Positions 34,972 to 44,297 of a stretch of 64,000 nt of DNA are shown one piece after another (the first letter of the stretch is position 1; every line of letters begins with the position of its first letter). Made by a program: the position numbers and the translations under genes. The stretch is from an uncultured Muribaculaceae bacterium (GTDB taxonomy: Bacteria > Bacteroidota > Bacteroidia > Bacteroidales > Muribaculaceae). Where the stretch lies: positions 1 to 64,000 of the forward strand of contig CAKTFH010000009.1 of the NCBI GenBank assembly GCA_934555895.1, read 5' to 3'. Under the pieces are notes generated by a model. That model searched no databases, was not told the origin of the DNA, and worked only from the letters and a program-made list of their open reading frames with translations.

Positions 34972-37122
34972 TCAGCGGCGGCCCTTGGAGTTGTTGTTGC
35001 GTTTCTGCTGCTCACGGAGCATGGCCTGTTGCTGGCGCTGGGCCTCCTCAAGGCGTGCCATGAAGCCCGATTTCTTGCGGGGCTTGGCGGCGTTGGCCAT
35101 GAGGCGTGCGCGCACCTTCTCTTCATTGGTGGTGGCGCGGAATATGTATGTCATCACGATGGTGATGAGCAGCGACAGGAAGTAGTAGTAGCTCAGGCCG
35201 GCGGCATAGTCGTTGAAGATGAAAAGGAACATCACCGGCATCAGATACATCATCCATTTCATGCCCGGCATAGAGGCCGAGTTAGGCTGACTCTGCATGT
35301 TCACGCGGGTGTAGACCACGTTCACAGCGGTCATGAGGAGGCAGAAGAGGCTCACGTGGTTGCCGTACCAAGGTATGGTGAACGGCAGTGTGAATATCAC
35401 ATCGGGGGCCGCGAGGTCCTGCGCCCAGAGGAACTGCTGTCCGCGCAACTCGATGCACGACGGGAAGAACCAGAACATGGCGATGAGGATAGGCATCTGC
35501 AGCAGCATGGGGAGGCAGCCTGCGAACGGGCTTGCACCGGCTCGGCTGTAGAGTTCCATGGTCTTCTGGTTGCGCACCATGGCGTTTTCCTGACCGGGAT
35601 ATTTCTCGTTGATGGCCTTGATGTCGGGTGCGAGGGCACGCATGTTGGCCTGCGACTTGAAACTCTTGTAGGTAAATGGGAAGAGGATAAGCTTGATAAA
35701 GAGCGTGAGCAGCAGGATGATGATGCCGTAGCTCTTGATGAAGCCGCTGAGGAAGGTAAACAGCGGTATCACGATGAGAGTGTTGACCCAGCGGAAGATA
35801 GGCCATCCCAGCGGGATGAGGTTCTGCAACTGCAGATCTTCGCCGTCGGTCTGGTTCTCGTCGGCTGCGATGCTCTTGTCGAGATGCTTGAGCAACGGGT
35901 AAAGGTTGGGGCCATAGAAAATATCGATGCTCACGGGCTCGGCTACGGTCGACGAATAGTTCATCGTGGCTTTGGCCATGAGGTCTTTCACGAACATCGG
36001 GTCGCCCTTGAGGTCGGTGGAGCTTACTTCAGCCCCGATAAAATTACCCTTGGGTATCATCACCGACGAGAAGAACTGGTTCTTGAAAGCAATCCAGCGA
36101 AGCTGCTGGTCGAGGGTCTCCTCCTTGTCGCCCATGTTGCCGAGTTCGTCGGGGCTATCGCCGGCATACTTATAATAGATGCCCGAGTTGCGCTCCTCGA
36201 ACACGCGGCCACGCTCGTTGCGGCCCATCTTCTGGTGCCACAGCATCTCCACGGTGGCCACCGATGGAGCTATCACCTTGTCCATGGCAGTCTGCACAAC
36301 ATCGAGGTGCACCACATACGAGCCTTTGGGCAGGGTGTAGCGCAGTCCCCATGTCGAGCCGTCGCCGAGGTCGAGCTTCATCAGCAGGGTCGAATCGTTG
36401 ACCTGCTCGGGAGTGAAATAGAATGTGGAGGTGTCGAAGCGCTGCGAGGCGGAAGTGAGCACGAAGCTGTAGCCCGAATGCTCGGGGGTGCACACATTCA
36501 CCTGGGCGGTGTCGATTGCTCCGGTCTTGGGGTCTTTGTTCACATAGGTATCGTAGTTGTGGAGAGTGGCCTGGGCCACATTGCCGCCATGAGTGGTGAG
36601 TTTGAGTGTGACCACATCGTTGGAAAGTTCCACAAGGCGCTCCTCGCCGTTGAGATGACGGGCGAAACCGCCATAACGCTGTGCGTCGGCAAATGCGCGG
36701 CGCAGATTCTCAAGCGCAGCTATGCGGTTCTGCAGCGTGAGGTCGTCGCCGAAACGCGAAGCGACCACATCGGCGTAGGGCAATACGGTGTCGGCGGCCT
36801 GTACCGTACCGCTGACTTCAGCGCCACGCACCAGAAGGTTCACATCCTTGGTGCGGTAGCGCACCACTGCCGTGCTGTCGGCGCCCGAGGTCTCGGGAGT
36901 GCCTGCCTTGTGAAGCACTCCTGCTATTCCGGCCAGCTCTTCGGGATGTATCGAGTCGACTGTAAGCGAGCGGCGTGCGGCTTCAGCTTCGGCCATCTGC
37001 TGTTGCTCGGCCTGCTCCTGAAGCTGCTGCTGTTGCGACTGCATGTCTTTGTTGTTGATGTACATGAACCCGAAAATCACCAGGCCCATCAGCAGCAATC
37101 CATACAAAGTGTTTTTATCCAT
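34972..37122 (-). CDS. yidC: Membrane protein insertase YidC
   Basis: Inserts inner-membrane proteins with or without Sec. The 716 residues have an N-terminal helix (residues ~5-21), a Gln-rich linker, a large periplasmic beta domain (~60-400), and the conserved C-terminal transmembrane core of five helices (GIIILLLTLFIKLILFPFTY, later MPGMKWMMYLMPVMFLFIF), then a basic ribosome-binding tail (KGRR). Longer than E. coli YidC (548), as usual for Bacteroidetes. It follows pyrG after 37 bp. Confidence 0.95.
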   Translation of the reverse strand: MDKNTLYGLLLMGLVIFGFMYINNKDMQSQQQQLQEQAEQQQMAEAEAARRSLTVDSIHPEELAGIAGVLHKAGTPETSGADSTAVVRYRTKDVNLLVRGAEVSGTVQAADTVLPYADVVASRFGDDLTLQNRIAALENLRRAFADAQRYGGFARHLNGEERLVELSNDVVTLKLTTHGGNVAQATLHNYDTYVNKDPKTGAIDTAQVNVCTPEHSGYSFVLTSASQRFDTSTFYFTPEQVNDSTLLMKLDLGDGSTWGLRYTLPKGSYVVHLDVVQTAMDKVIAPSVATVEMLWHQKMGRNERGRVFEERNSGIYYKYAGDSPDELGNMGDKEETLDQQLRWIAFKNQFFSSVMIPKGNFIGAEVSSTDLKGDPMFVKDLMAKATMNYSSTVAEPVSIDIFYGPNLYPLLKHLDKSIAADENQTDGEDLQLQNLIPLGWPIFRWVNTLIVIPLFTFLSGFIKSYGIIILLLTLFIKLILFPFTYKSFKSQANMRALAPDIKAINEKYPGQENAMVRNQKTMELYSRAGASPFAGCLPMLLQMPILIAMFWFFPSCIELRGQQFLWAQDLAAPDVIFTLPFTIPWYGNHVSLFCLLMTAVNVVYTRVNMQSQPNSASMPGMKWMMYLMPVMFLFIFNDYAAGLSYYYFLSLLITIVMTYIFRATTNEEKVRARLMANAAKPRKKSGFMARLEEAQRQQQAMLREQQKRNNNSKGRR

Positions 37123-37159
37123 TCTTTATCTATAAACAGTTGAACAGTTGTCTGATTCG

Positions 37160-38788
37160 TTAAGCATTTTCATCACCGAGGCGCTCGGCCCGGTAGGCGA
37201 TGGCCGCGTCCATGAAACTCAGGAACAGCGGATTGGGATGGAGCACTGTCGATGAGTACTCCGGGTGGTACTGTGTGCCCAGATACCACCGTTTGCCGGG
37301 CACCTCCACCACCTCCACGAGATGTGTGCCGGGATTCTCGCCCACGCACTGCATGCCAGCCTGCTCGAACCGCTCGCGGTAGCTCTCGTTGAACTCGAAG
37401 CGGTGGCGGTGGCGTTCGCTCACGCGGGTGGCGCCATAGGCCTTGGCAGCCAGCGAACCGGGCCGTAGGTCGCAGTCGAAGGCTCCCAGACGCATCGTGC
37501 CTCCCATGTTGGAGATGCTCTTCTGCTCCTCCATGAGGTCAATCACATTGTGGGGCGTGGTGGTGTTCATCTCGGTGGAGTTGGCACCCTCAAGCCCCAG
37601 CACGTTGCGGGCATACTCTATGACCATGCACTGCATGCCCAGGCAGATGCCGAAAGTGGGCACATCGTGCTCGCGGCACCACTTGAGCGCCACGAATTTC
37701 CCCTCTATGCCCCTCTGGCCGAAACCGGGGGCTATAATCACTCCGTCGAGGGAGCTCAGAAGCTCGTCGGCGTTGGCCTCGTTGAGCTTCTCGGAATGAA
37801 TCATGCGCAAGTCGAGCTTGCGGTCGGCATAGGTGGCTGCCTGGAAGAGCGATTCGTCGATGCTCTTGTAGGCGTCCTGCAGCTCCACATATTTGCCCAC
37901 CAGTCCGATGGTGACCTTCTGCTGCGCGGCATCCATCTTCTCGAGGAAGTGCATCCACGCATGCATATCGGGCTCGCCTTCGGCTGAAGTGTCTGTGAGG
38001 CGCAGCACCGTGGTGTCGAGTCCCTGCTGATGCATGCGCACCGGCACCTGATAGATAGATGGCACATCGATGCTCTCCACCACGGCGTCGGGAGCCACAT
38101 TGCAGAAGAGCGCTATCTTGCGGCGCACTTCGTCGGTCACATGGTGCTCGGTGCGGAGCACCAGCACATCGGGCTGTATACCGAGCTGCTGCAGCTGCTT
38201 CACCGAGTGCTGCGTAGGCTTGGTCTTCAGCTCTTTTGCCGCCGCTATGTAGGGCACATAGGTGAGGTGCACACAGAGTGCGGCACGGCCCATTTCCCAG
38301 CGCAACTGACGCACAGCCTCAAGGAAAGGCAGACTCTCGATGTCGCCCACCACGCCTCCGATTTCAGTTATCACGAAGTCGTAGTCGCCAGTGAGTCCCA
38401 GCTGCTTCACCTTGCGCTTTATTTCATCGGTGATGTGAGGCACTATCTGCACTGTTTTGCCCAGATAGTCGCCCCGGCGCTCCTTGTCGATGACACTCTG
38501 ATATATACGCCCTGTGGTGACATTGTTGGCGCGGGTAGTGCGTATGTCGGTAAAACGCTCGTAATGGCCTAAATCGAGGTCGGCCTCATGGCCGTCGACA
38601 GTCACATAACACTCTCCGTGCTCATAGGGGTTGAGGGTTCCCGGGTCGATGTTGATGTACGGGTCGAATTTCTGGATGGTCACGCGATAGCCACGGGCTA
38701 TCAGAAGGTTTGCCAACGATGACGAAATAATGCCTTTGCCAAGCGACGACACCACGCCGCCAGTGACGAAAATGTACTTAGTTTCCAC
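37160..38788 (-). CDS. pyrG: CTP synthase
   Basis: Amidates UTP to CTP with glutamine. The 542 residues comprise the synthetase domain (GGVVSSLGKGIISSSLA P-loop; YINIDPGTLNPYEHGE) and a class I glutamine amidotransferase domain with the catalytic cysteine in GICLGMQ and the closing His/Glu near QYHPEY. Normal length. Its 5' leader holds a strong hairpin directly after the putative transcription start (38828-38865), which suggests post-initiation control. It heads the pyrG-to-mgtE run. Confidence 0.96.
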   Translation of the reverse strand: METKYIFVTGGVVSSLGKGIISSSLANLLIARGYRVTIQKFDPYINIDPGTLNPYEHGECYVTVDGHEADLDLGHYERFTDIRTTRANNVTTGRIYQSVIDKERRGDYLGKTVQIVPHITDEIKRKVKQLGLTGDYDFVITEIGGVVGDIESLPFLEAVRQLRWEMGRAALCVHLTYVPYIAAAKELKTKPTQHSVKQLQQLGIQPDVLVLRTEHHVTDEVRRKIALFCNVAPDAVVESIDVPSIYQVPVRMHQQGLDTTVLRLTDTSAEGEPDMHAWMHFLEKMDAAQQKVTIGLVGKYVELQDAYKSIDESLFQAATYADRKLDLRMIHSEKLNEANADELLSSLDGVIIAPGFGQRGIEGKFVALKWCREHDVPTFGICLGMQCMVIEYARNVLGLEGANSTEMNTTTPHNVIDLMEEQKSISNMGGTMRLGAFDCDLRPGSLAAKAYGATRVSERHRHRFEFNESYRERFEQAGMQCVGENPGTHLVEVVEVPGKRWYLGTQYHPEYSSTVLHPNPLFLSFMDAAIAYRAERLGDENA

Positions 38789-38827
38789 TGTTTGCTTAAG
38801 TTTGCTTTACAGCGGCAGGCAAAATGC

Positions 38828-38865
38828 CCCCGCAGTGTAGGCGGAACGTTCCGAACACTACGGGG
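38828..38865 (-). promoter_or_regulatory. Hairpin in the pyrG leader RNA
   Basis: On the minus strand CCCCG (38865-38861) pairs with CGGGG (38832-38828), AGTGT with ACACT, and the top closes through the perfect palindrome CGGAACGTTCCG (38842-38853). The stem begins only a few bases after the presumed start and is followed by GCATTTTGCC, a weak U-run. It may stabilise the mRNA or act as an attenuator. Confidence 0.55.
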
Positions 38866-38867
38866 TG

Positions 38868-38875
38868 CAAAGTTA
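38868..38875 (-). promoter_or_regulatory. -7 element of pyrG
   Basis: Minus-strand TAACTTTG about 80 bp ahead of the pyrG ATG. No exact TTTG at the -33 distance. The rest of the pyrG-ribH gap (38876-39016) is AT-rich with a tandem 9-bp repeat TTTGAACTA at 38936-38953. Confidence 0.55.
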
Positions 38876-39016
38876 ACTATTTTTCTCTATTATCGGAGCG
38901 CTTCCCCAACAAAAGTTCTCCTATCGGCACAACGATTTGAACTATTTGAACTATTTTTCGCCATGCCTTACAGTTCAACGCACAATAATCCGGAAGGGAT
39001 TATGGCGCTAACAGTG

Positions 39017-39532
39017 TCAGTAGGAGGCGTAGTCGTCGGAGAGGTCCTGGACCTTGCGCTTGAAATCGACCATCTTGATGGCGGCCTCAGCGGCCTCGGT
39101 GCCCTTGTTGCCGAGCGAGCCGCCGGCACGGTCGAGGGCGTCCTGCTCTGTATCGACGGTAAGCACGCCGAAAATCACCGGTGTGTCACAGTCGACATTG
39201 AGCGATGTGACACCCTGTGTAACGCTCTGGCAGACATAGTCGAAGTGCGGTGTGCCGCCGCGAATCACGCAGCCGAACACTATGACGGCATCGAAATCGC
39301 CGCTCTCAATGAGCTGGGAAGCGGCGAAAGTGAGTTCCACGGCTCCGGGCACATGAAACACCTTCACATCCTCGCCCTCCTCGAGGCCTACCGAACGGAA
39401 CACCTCGAGGGCTCCCTCGGTGAGGGCCGAAGTGATGTGTCCGTTCCACTCGGCGGCCACTATGGCCACCTTCATATCTTCCACAGCAGGCAGCATCCCC
39501 ACGGGCGCTCCCCCTTTCAATCCTGTACTCAT
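39017..39532 (-). CDS. ribH: 6,7-Dimethyl-8-ribityllumazine synthase
   Basis: Penultimate riboflavin enzyme, forming icosahedral or pentameric assemblies. The 171-residue protein includes VAIVAAEWNGHITSAL, the VPGAVELTFAA loop, VIVFGCVIRGGTPHFDYV with the catalytic His, and IFGVLTVDTEQDALDRAGG for phosphate binding. All are canonical. Other riboflavin genes are absent. It is 30 bp downstream of the SIS isomerase gene. Confidence 0.95.
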   Translation of the reverse strand: MSTGLKGGAPVGMLPAVEDMKVAIVAAEWNGHITSALTEGALEVFRSVGLEEGEDVKVFHVPGAVELTFAASQLIESGDFDAVIVFGCVIRGGTPHFDYVCQSVTQGVTSLNVDCDTPVIFGVLTVDTEQDALDRAGGSLGNKGTEAAEAAIKMVDFKRKVQDLSDDYASY

Positions 39533-39562
39533 AATAAGTCCTTACAGTATGAGGTTTGTCAA

Positions 39563-40183
39563 TCAATATGTTTCACCGTCGCCGCCACGGGCCGCATGCC
39601 CGAGGTAGCCGCCGTGATGGCGCAGGGCGTAGTCGTGACGGGTGAAGCCGGTGAGCTTCATCACATTCACCACCAGCACATCGCCTATTACGGTCATCAT
39701 GGTGGTGGAGGTGGTGGGAGTGAGGCCGAGGGGGCACACTTCAGGCGCTCCGCCGGTGAAGAGTGTGGCGTCAGCCATCTGTGCCAGCGGGCTGTCGGCC
39801 TTACCGGTGATCACCACAATGGGTACATCCACCACAAGCCTGCGTGCCAGGCTCACAAGCTCGAGAATCTCGCGGGTCTTGCCCGAGTTGGAGATGAGCA
39901 GCATCACATCGTTAGGCTGAAGCACCCCGAGGTCGCCGTGCTGGGCTTCGGAGGGGTGGAGATTCACGGCCGGAATGCCTGTGCTGCTGAATGTGGTGGC
40001 TATGTTCATGGCTATCTGGCCGGCCTTGCCCATGCCCGATGTTACGAGCTTGCCGCCGCGGCGGTGCACATGCTCCACGATGAGGTTCACGGCCTTGTCG
40101 TAGTCGTCGGTATAAGGGATGCTTTTTATCGCTTCGCTCTCAGCCTTGAGGATAGAGCGCATTGTGTCTTCAATTTGTCCCAT
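39563..40183 (-). CDS. SIS-domain sugar isomerase (KpsF/KdsD-like, no CBS)
   Basis: A 206-residue single SIS domain. TSGMGKAGQIAMNIATTFSS, HPSEAQHGDLGVL and LISNSGKTREI match arabinose-5-phosphate isomerases that feed Kdo synthesis, including the His of EAQHGDLG. Ordinary KdsD proteins (~320 residues) carry two C-terminal CBS domains; these are missing here. The short form exists in other Bacteroidales. The C-terminal end (GGYLGHAARGGD) is still SIS-related. Specificity is inferred. Confidence 0.78.
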   Translation of the reverse strand: MGQIEDTMRSILKAESEAIKSIPYTDDYDKAVNLIVEHVHRRGGKLVTSGMGKAGQIAMNIATTFSSTGIPAVNLHPSEAQHGDLGVLQPNDVMLLISNSGKTREILELVSLARRLVVDVPIVVITGKADSPLAQMADATLFTGGAPEVCPLGLTPTTSTTMMTVIGDVLVVNVMKLTGFTRHDYALRHHGGYLGHAARGGDGETY

Positions 40184-40261
40184 TTTATAGTGTTGATGAG
40201 TTGCAAGTGATTGTCATGGTGTTATCAGAAGGCGTATGCCGTTGGGCATACAGGAATGTTT

Positions 40262-40726
40262 TCAGCTTTCGAAATCGGTGAGACTGCGCACCCACGCCGG
40301 GTCGAGCTCGCAGCCCTGGCCGGTAGTGGTGTCGAAGCCTGCCATCACCACCGAGGCCACGCTCTTCACATCGCCGGTCTCAGGGTTCACCACCCTCTGC
40401 TCGAGGGTGAAACTGCGGCGCGAGATGTGCACGCAGGCGGTGAGCACGCTGAGCGGCTCGCCGAATTTGGCGGGAGAGTAGAAGCTCACATTCACATTCA
40501 CTATCACCACAGCTATGCCGTCGACCGTGAGCGGCGCGCCGGTAACAGCCTCGAAATAACGCACTTTCGCGAGGTCCATATACTGTAGATAGGTGGCGTT
40601 ATTGAGGTGCCCGAGCATGTCGAAATCGGTGAAACGGGTCTGTATGTCCACCGAGTGGTAGAACGGATGTTCGGCCACCGGCACTTTCTCGTTGGTGCAT
40701 TCAGGTATCTCGATTGCTTTCTTCAT
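40262..40726 (-). CDS. Hotdog-fold acyl-CoA thioesterase
   Basis: A 154-residue 4HBT-family thioesterase. The motif TRFTDFDMLGHLNNATYLQYMDLAKVRYF (residues ~31-59) contains the catalytic Asp of DFDMLGH and the long central helix of the hotdog fold. It hydrolyses acyl-CoA or acyl-ACP; the chain is unknown. No signal peptide. It sits 35 bp after the DUF721 gene and 78 bp before the SIS gene. Confidence 0.82.
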   Translation of the reverse strand: MKKAIEIPECTNEKVPVAEHPFYHSVDIQTRFTDFDMLGHLNNATYLQYMDLAKVRYFEAVTGAPLTVDGIAVVIVNVNVSFYSPAKFGEPLSVLTACVHISRRSFTLEQRVVNPETGDVKSVASVVMAGFDTTTGQGCELDPAWVRSLTDFES

Positions 40727-40762
40727 TATGTATGGTGTAGCGTTTGTGTAACGGTTTATGAT

Positions 40763-41053
40763 TCAATGTATGCGCAGTTCGGTGAGCACTTCCTCGCCGG
40801 CAAGCCTGTTCAGTTCAGCGAGTATAGCCGATTTACCGAACTCAAGCTCTGTCTTTAGCGGAGCCGAGTCGACATAGACATGCAACACTCCCCCACGCAC
40901 ATAGCGACGGTTTGTGAGCAGGTTTACGCCTTGCCCCACCACCTCCGGCCAGTAACTCATGGCACGCTGCTCCATGAACTCGTTGCGGCGTGTGGAGCTG
41001 TCGAGCACTTTCTCCACAATCTCGCGTATGCTCATAGGGTCGGTGCGCTTCAT
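40763..41053 (-). CDS. DUF721 (DciA-like) protein
   Basis: A 96-residue soluble protein with the DUF721 pattern: an N-terminal helix pair (IREIVEKVLDSS, YWPEVVGQG) and a KH-like fold (GGVLHVYVDSAPLKTELEF). DciA, the best-studied member, loads the replicative helicase in bacteria without DnaC. It overlaps recF by 4 bp, a conserved pairing next to replication and recombination genes. A helicase-loading role is likely but not shown for this short form. Confidence 0.82.
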   Translation of the reverse strand: MKRTDPMSIREIVEKVLDSSTRRNEFMEQRAMSYWPEVVGQGVNLLTNRRYVRGGVLHVYVDSAPLKTELEFGKSAILAELNRLAGEEVLTELRIH

Positions 41054-42207
41054 GGCTGCGGCTCCTCCGGCGCCTGCACGTTTCCGTCGGCTTCGAGCGG
41101 CGACGAAGAGGAGTTAAGGGAGAAGACACCGTCGGCCACCACCCACGAACGGTAATCATGTCCCGAGCGGGCCATGATGTGGTCAAGATGGTCGCGGTTT
41201 GTGTCGGTGATGAAAATCTGTCCGAAGATATCTTCCGACACTATCTCGACAAGTCGCTCCACGCGTGTGGCGTCGAGTTTGTCGAATATGTCGTCGAGCA
41301 ACAGCAGCGGTTTCATATGCGATGCCTCGCGCATGAAGTCGTACTGGGCCAGACGCAGGGCTATGGTATAGGTCTTGCACTGTCCCTGCGAGGCGGCGCG
41401 GCGCACCGGCATGTCGTCGAGCAGCAGCTCTATGTCATCGCGATGCGGACCCACGCTGGTGTAACCCACAATCTCGTCGTGGCGGCGAGCCCCGTCTAGC
41501 AGGGCGGTGAGCGCTGAGGGATTGCCGGCCAGATGACAGCGCAATCTCATCGACGGATGTTCGCCTCCGGTGGCGATACGACTGTAATAGCGCTCGAAAA
41601 TAGCTGTTAGTCTCTCCACCCACGCGCCGCGGGCGCGGGTTATGTAGTCGGCCGAGCGCTCCATGGCCATCTCTATGGCGGTATAGAGCGAATGGTCCAC
41701 CACATGGTCGCGCAGCAGCTTGTTGCGCTGCTGCAGGGCGCGGGCATAGCGTATGAGATGATCGAGATAAGCGGCGTCGGTCTGTGAAATCACCTGGTCC
41801 ATGAAGCGGCGGCGCTCCTCGCCGGTGCCTGTGATAAGCTCCTGGTCGGAGGGCGACACCATGGCGAGCGGGAAAAGGCCGATGTGGGCGCTCAGGCGGT
41901 CATACTCCTTGCCGCCGCGCTTGAAGCTCTTGCGCTTGCCGGGCATAAGGCCCATCTGCAGCTCCTCGGCTACCCCCTTGCGAGAATACTCACCGCGGAT
42001 GGTCATGAAATCCTCGCCACGCTTCACAAGCGCCGCGTCGGTGAGACCGCTGAAGCTCTTGCAGAAGCTCAGATAATACACGGCGTCAAGCAGATTGCTC
42101 TTACCCATGCCGTTATTGCCCAGGAAACAGTTGATTTTCGGGCTGAAACGTAACCGGGCGTCGGCAATGTTCTTGAAGTTCGTTATATTTATGCTCTTTA
42201 TATGCAA
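41050..42207 (-). CDS. recF: DNA replication and repair protein RecF
   Basis: SMC-like ATPase that with RecO and RecR loads RecA at gaps. The 385-residue protein starts MHIKSINITNFKNIADARL and has Walker A FLGNNGMGKSNLLDA (residues ~29-43), the signature region SQGQCKTYTIALRLAQ, and Walker B LLLLDDIFDKLD. Normal length. No DnaA/DnaN nearby, so it is not at the origin. It follows menA after 39 bp. Confidence 0.95.
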   Translation of the reverse strand: MHIKSINITNFKNIADARLRFSPKINCFLGNNGMGKSNLLDAVYYLSFCKSFSGLTDAALVKRGEDFMTIRGEYSRKGVAEELQMGLMPGKRKSFKRGGKEYDRLSAHIGLFPLAMVSPSDQELITGTGEERRRFMDQVISQTDAAYLDHLIRYARALQQRNKLLRDHVVDHSLYTAIEMAMERSADYITRARGAWVERLTAIFERYYSRIATGGEHPSMRLRCHLAGNPSALTALLDGARRHDEIVGYTSVGPHRDDIELLLDDMPVRRAASQGQCKTYTIALRLAQYDFMREASHMKPLLLLDDIFDKLDATRVERLVEIVSEDIFGQIFITDTNRDHLDHIMARSGHDYRSWVVADGVFSLNSSSSPLEADGNVQAPEEPQP

Positions 42208-42246
42208 TGTGGCGTATTTTAATCAGTTAGTTGTCTGCATTACAGT

Positions 42247-43158
42247 TCATGGCCTATCGGAGAAATATTCTGGAAAACAGACCCTCCATATGCCGCATAT
42301 AAGCAACATCACAGCTACAATCAGCATCATGCGTGCCGTTTTTCCGAGCAGAGGATTGAGCTCCGCGCCTTTGGCCGAGGCCATCTGCTTGCAGAGCATC
42401 CAGTATCCCATTCCCTGAAATACAATGCAGGCCGAAGCCACAGGAATCATAAAATATATAGGCACCAGCAGCAGCGTGGCCAGAAGGGCATTGACACGGT
42501 AAAGATTGAGCGCGAAGCGGCGGCCGAATTTTACGGCGAGAGTGATCTTGCCCACCTCGCGGTCGTCGTCGGCATCGCGGTAATTGTTCACTATAAGCAC
42601 ATTGGCACCCATCAGGCCCACCGAAAGCGATGCAAGCCACACCTGCCAAGGGCAGTCGCCGGCTTGCACGTAATATGTGAGGGTCACAGGTGCTATGCCG
42701 AAGAAAAACACCACCGCCACCTCGCCAAGCGCGTGGCGAGACAGAGGATAAGGGCCGGCACTGTAAGCCAATGCTCCGAGCACTATAGCTACACCTGCGG
42801 CAAGAAGCCACCAGCCACCCCAGTGGATGAGGGTGAGACCAAGAACGGAAGCCACCCCCAGGGTGATGAGCGTGGCCGCAAGCATGGCACGAGGAGTGAT
42901 GTCGCCTTCGGTGACACCCCTACGCGGGCCCACACGCCCTTTGCGGTCGAGGCCGTCGCGGAAGTCGAAATATTCATTCGCAAAATTGGAGGCTATCTGG
43001 GCCAGAAGGGCGAAAAGCAAGCATATGAGCGATGGCAACCAGTTGAACGTGCCATAAAGCAGTGCTATGGCCACGGCTGTGAGCACTCCCGCCACCGACA
43101 CCGGCAGCGTGCGCAGCCTCATGGCCTCAATCCAGCATTTTATCTTTCGGGAGTTCAT
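42247..43158 (-). CDS. menA: 1,4-Dihydroxy-2-naphthoate polyprenyltransferase
   Basis: Integral membrane prenyltransferase attaching the isoprenoid tail in menaquinone synthesis. About eight helices in 303 residues. The first Asp-rich motif is NEYFDFRDGLDRKGRVGPRR (~62-81) and the second NNYRDADDDREVGK. The tail supply comes from the MEP pathway, of which ispG and ispD are also in this window. It overlaps the MBL hydrolase gene by 4 bp. Confidence 0.92.
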   Translation of the reverse strand: MNSRKIKCWIEAMRLRTLPVSVAGVLTAVAIALLYGTFNWLPSLICLLFALLAQIASNFANEYFDFRDGLDRKGRVGPRRGVTEGDITPRAMLAATLITLGVASVLGLTLIHWGGWWLLAAGVAIVLGALAYSAGPYPLSRHALGEVAVVFFFGIAPVTLTYYVQAGDCPWQVWLASLSVGLMGANVLIVNNYRDADDDREVGKITLAVKFGRRFALNLYRVNALLATLLLVPIYFMIPVASACIVFQGMGYWMLCKQMASAKGAELNPLLGKTARMMLIVAVMLLICGIWRVCFPEYFSDRP

Positions 43159-44207
43159 TTCAGTCGCAAAGATATGAGTCCGGTACTGTCGAATCGCGGC
43201 AGAGCCATCAGCTGCACGGGTGCCATAAGGGCGTAGGGGGTGCCGCTGGTGTCGCCCACCTGCTTCACTCCTGCAGCGAGCAGCGCATCGGTGACACAGT
43301 GAAGCGCCTTTTCGGGCAAGTTGTTGTCTTTGCTCAGATGACAGAGGAAAATCTGCCTCAGGGCCGGTGTGTAGATTTCCGCGAGATAGCGGGCCGTCAC
43401 CTCGTTGTCGAGGTGGCCTGTGGCCGAGCGGATGCGGGCCTTGAGATATTCGGCATAAGTGCCGTTGGTGAGCATCTCGTTATCGTAGTTAGCCTCTATC
43501 ATCAGATAGTTGGCCTGACGCATATAGTAGTCGGCACGCTCGCTCACACAGCCGAGGTCGGTGGCCACCGCAAGGTGGTGCGAGCCACGGGTGATGAAAA
43601 ATCCGGCATTGTCGGTGCCGTCGTGCATCACCTCGAACGCCACCACCTCGAAATCACCCACCTTGAATGGATGCTCCTTGTAGATGGCGTGATGATAATC
43701 CTTGATGCGGCTCGATATGCTGTGACGGCGCAGCAGACCGTTGAGGGTGCGCGGCGTACAGTAAACCACCAGATGACGGTATTTTCGCACAAACGAGTAT
43801 ACAAAGCGCACATGATCGGAATGGTCGTGGGTAAGCAGGATGCCTTTCACCCTTGACATGGGGATGCCGTTGCGCCCCAGCTCCTTCACCACGCTGTCGA
43901 AATCTACTCCGGCGTCGATGAGCAGACCGGTAGTGGCGTCGCCCACATAGGCGCAGTTGCCCGAACTGCCGCTTCCGAACGAAATGAAGTTCAGTTTGGC
44001 CACATCTGGTGCCGGAGCGCCGGGAGCCTGCCCTGTTCCCCCGGTTGACTGAGGCGCTACGGTGCGTCGGCGGGCGGCCTCCTTCTCGATATCGGCCGAG
44101 ACCGCCGTAGGCGGGGTGGCCGGCGACGGGAAGAGCCCGTCGTCGAGATTATCGAAAAGGCCGCCGTAGATTTCGGCCAGATTGTCCCGTTTTTTAAAAC
44201 GCGCCAT
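43155..44207 (-). CDS. MBL-fold metallohydrolase (YycJ/WalJ-like)
   Basis: A 350-residue protein. The first ~75 residues are low-complexity and probably disordered; a metallo-beta-lactamase domain follows, with FGSGSSGNCAYVG, the HxHxDH zinc motif THDHSDH, and the closing HLSKDN. This resembles the YycJ/WalJ group, thought to be DNA or RNA 5' exonucleases or phosphodiesterases. The start at 44207 is the only in-frame ATG well ahead of the domain. It probably belongs to a transcript from 45053. Confidence 0.8.
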   Translation of the reverse strand: MARFKKRDNLAEIYGGLFDNLDDGLFPSPATPPTAVSADIEKEAARRRTVAPQSTGGTGQAPGAPAPDVAKLNFISFGSGSSGNCAYVGDATTGLLIDAGVDFDSVVKELGRNGIPMSRVKGILLTHDHSDHVRFVYSFVRKYRHLVVYCTPRTLNGLLRRHSISSRIKDYHHAIYKEHPFKVGDFEVVAFEVMHDGTDNAGFFITRGSHHLAVATDLGCVSERADYYMRQANYLMIEANYDNEMLTNGTYAEYLKARIRSATGHLDNEVTARYLAEIYTPALRQIFLCHLSKDNNLPEKALHCVTDALLAAGVKQVGDTSGTPYALMAPVQLMALPRFDSTGLISLRLK

Positions 44208-44297
44208 AATTTGACAGTTGCAGCAGGGTAGGAGAGAAAAGCAGAGAGTGCGGTATGTGGGTTAAATTTTTAAAGTTCCGTATATCGGTGATGTCTT

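Noticed and set aside
34909..37143. 744-codon open frame opposite yidC
   Set aside because: Same effect: yidC is certain, and the antisense product is His/Val/Gly-rich without motifs.
38792..40210. 472-codon open frame opposite ribH and the SIS gene
   Set aside because: It crosses two real genes and the pyrG promoter region; no recognisable domain.
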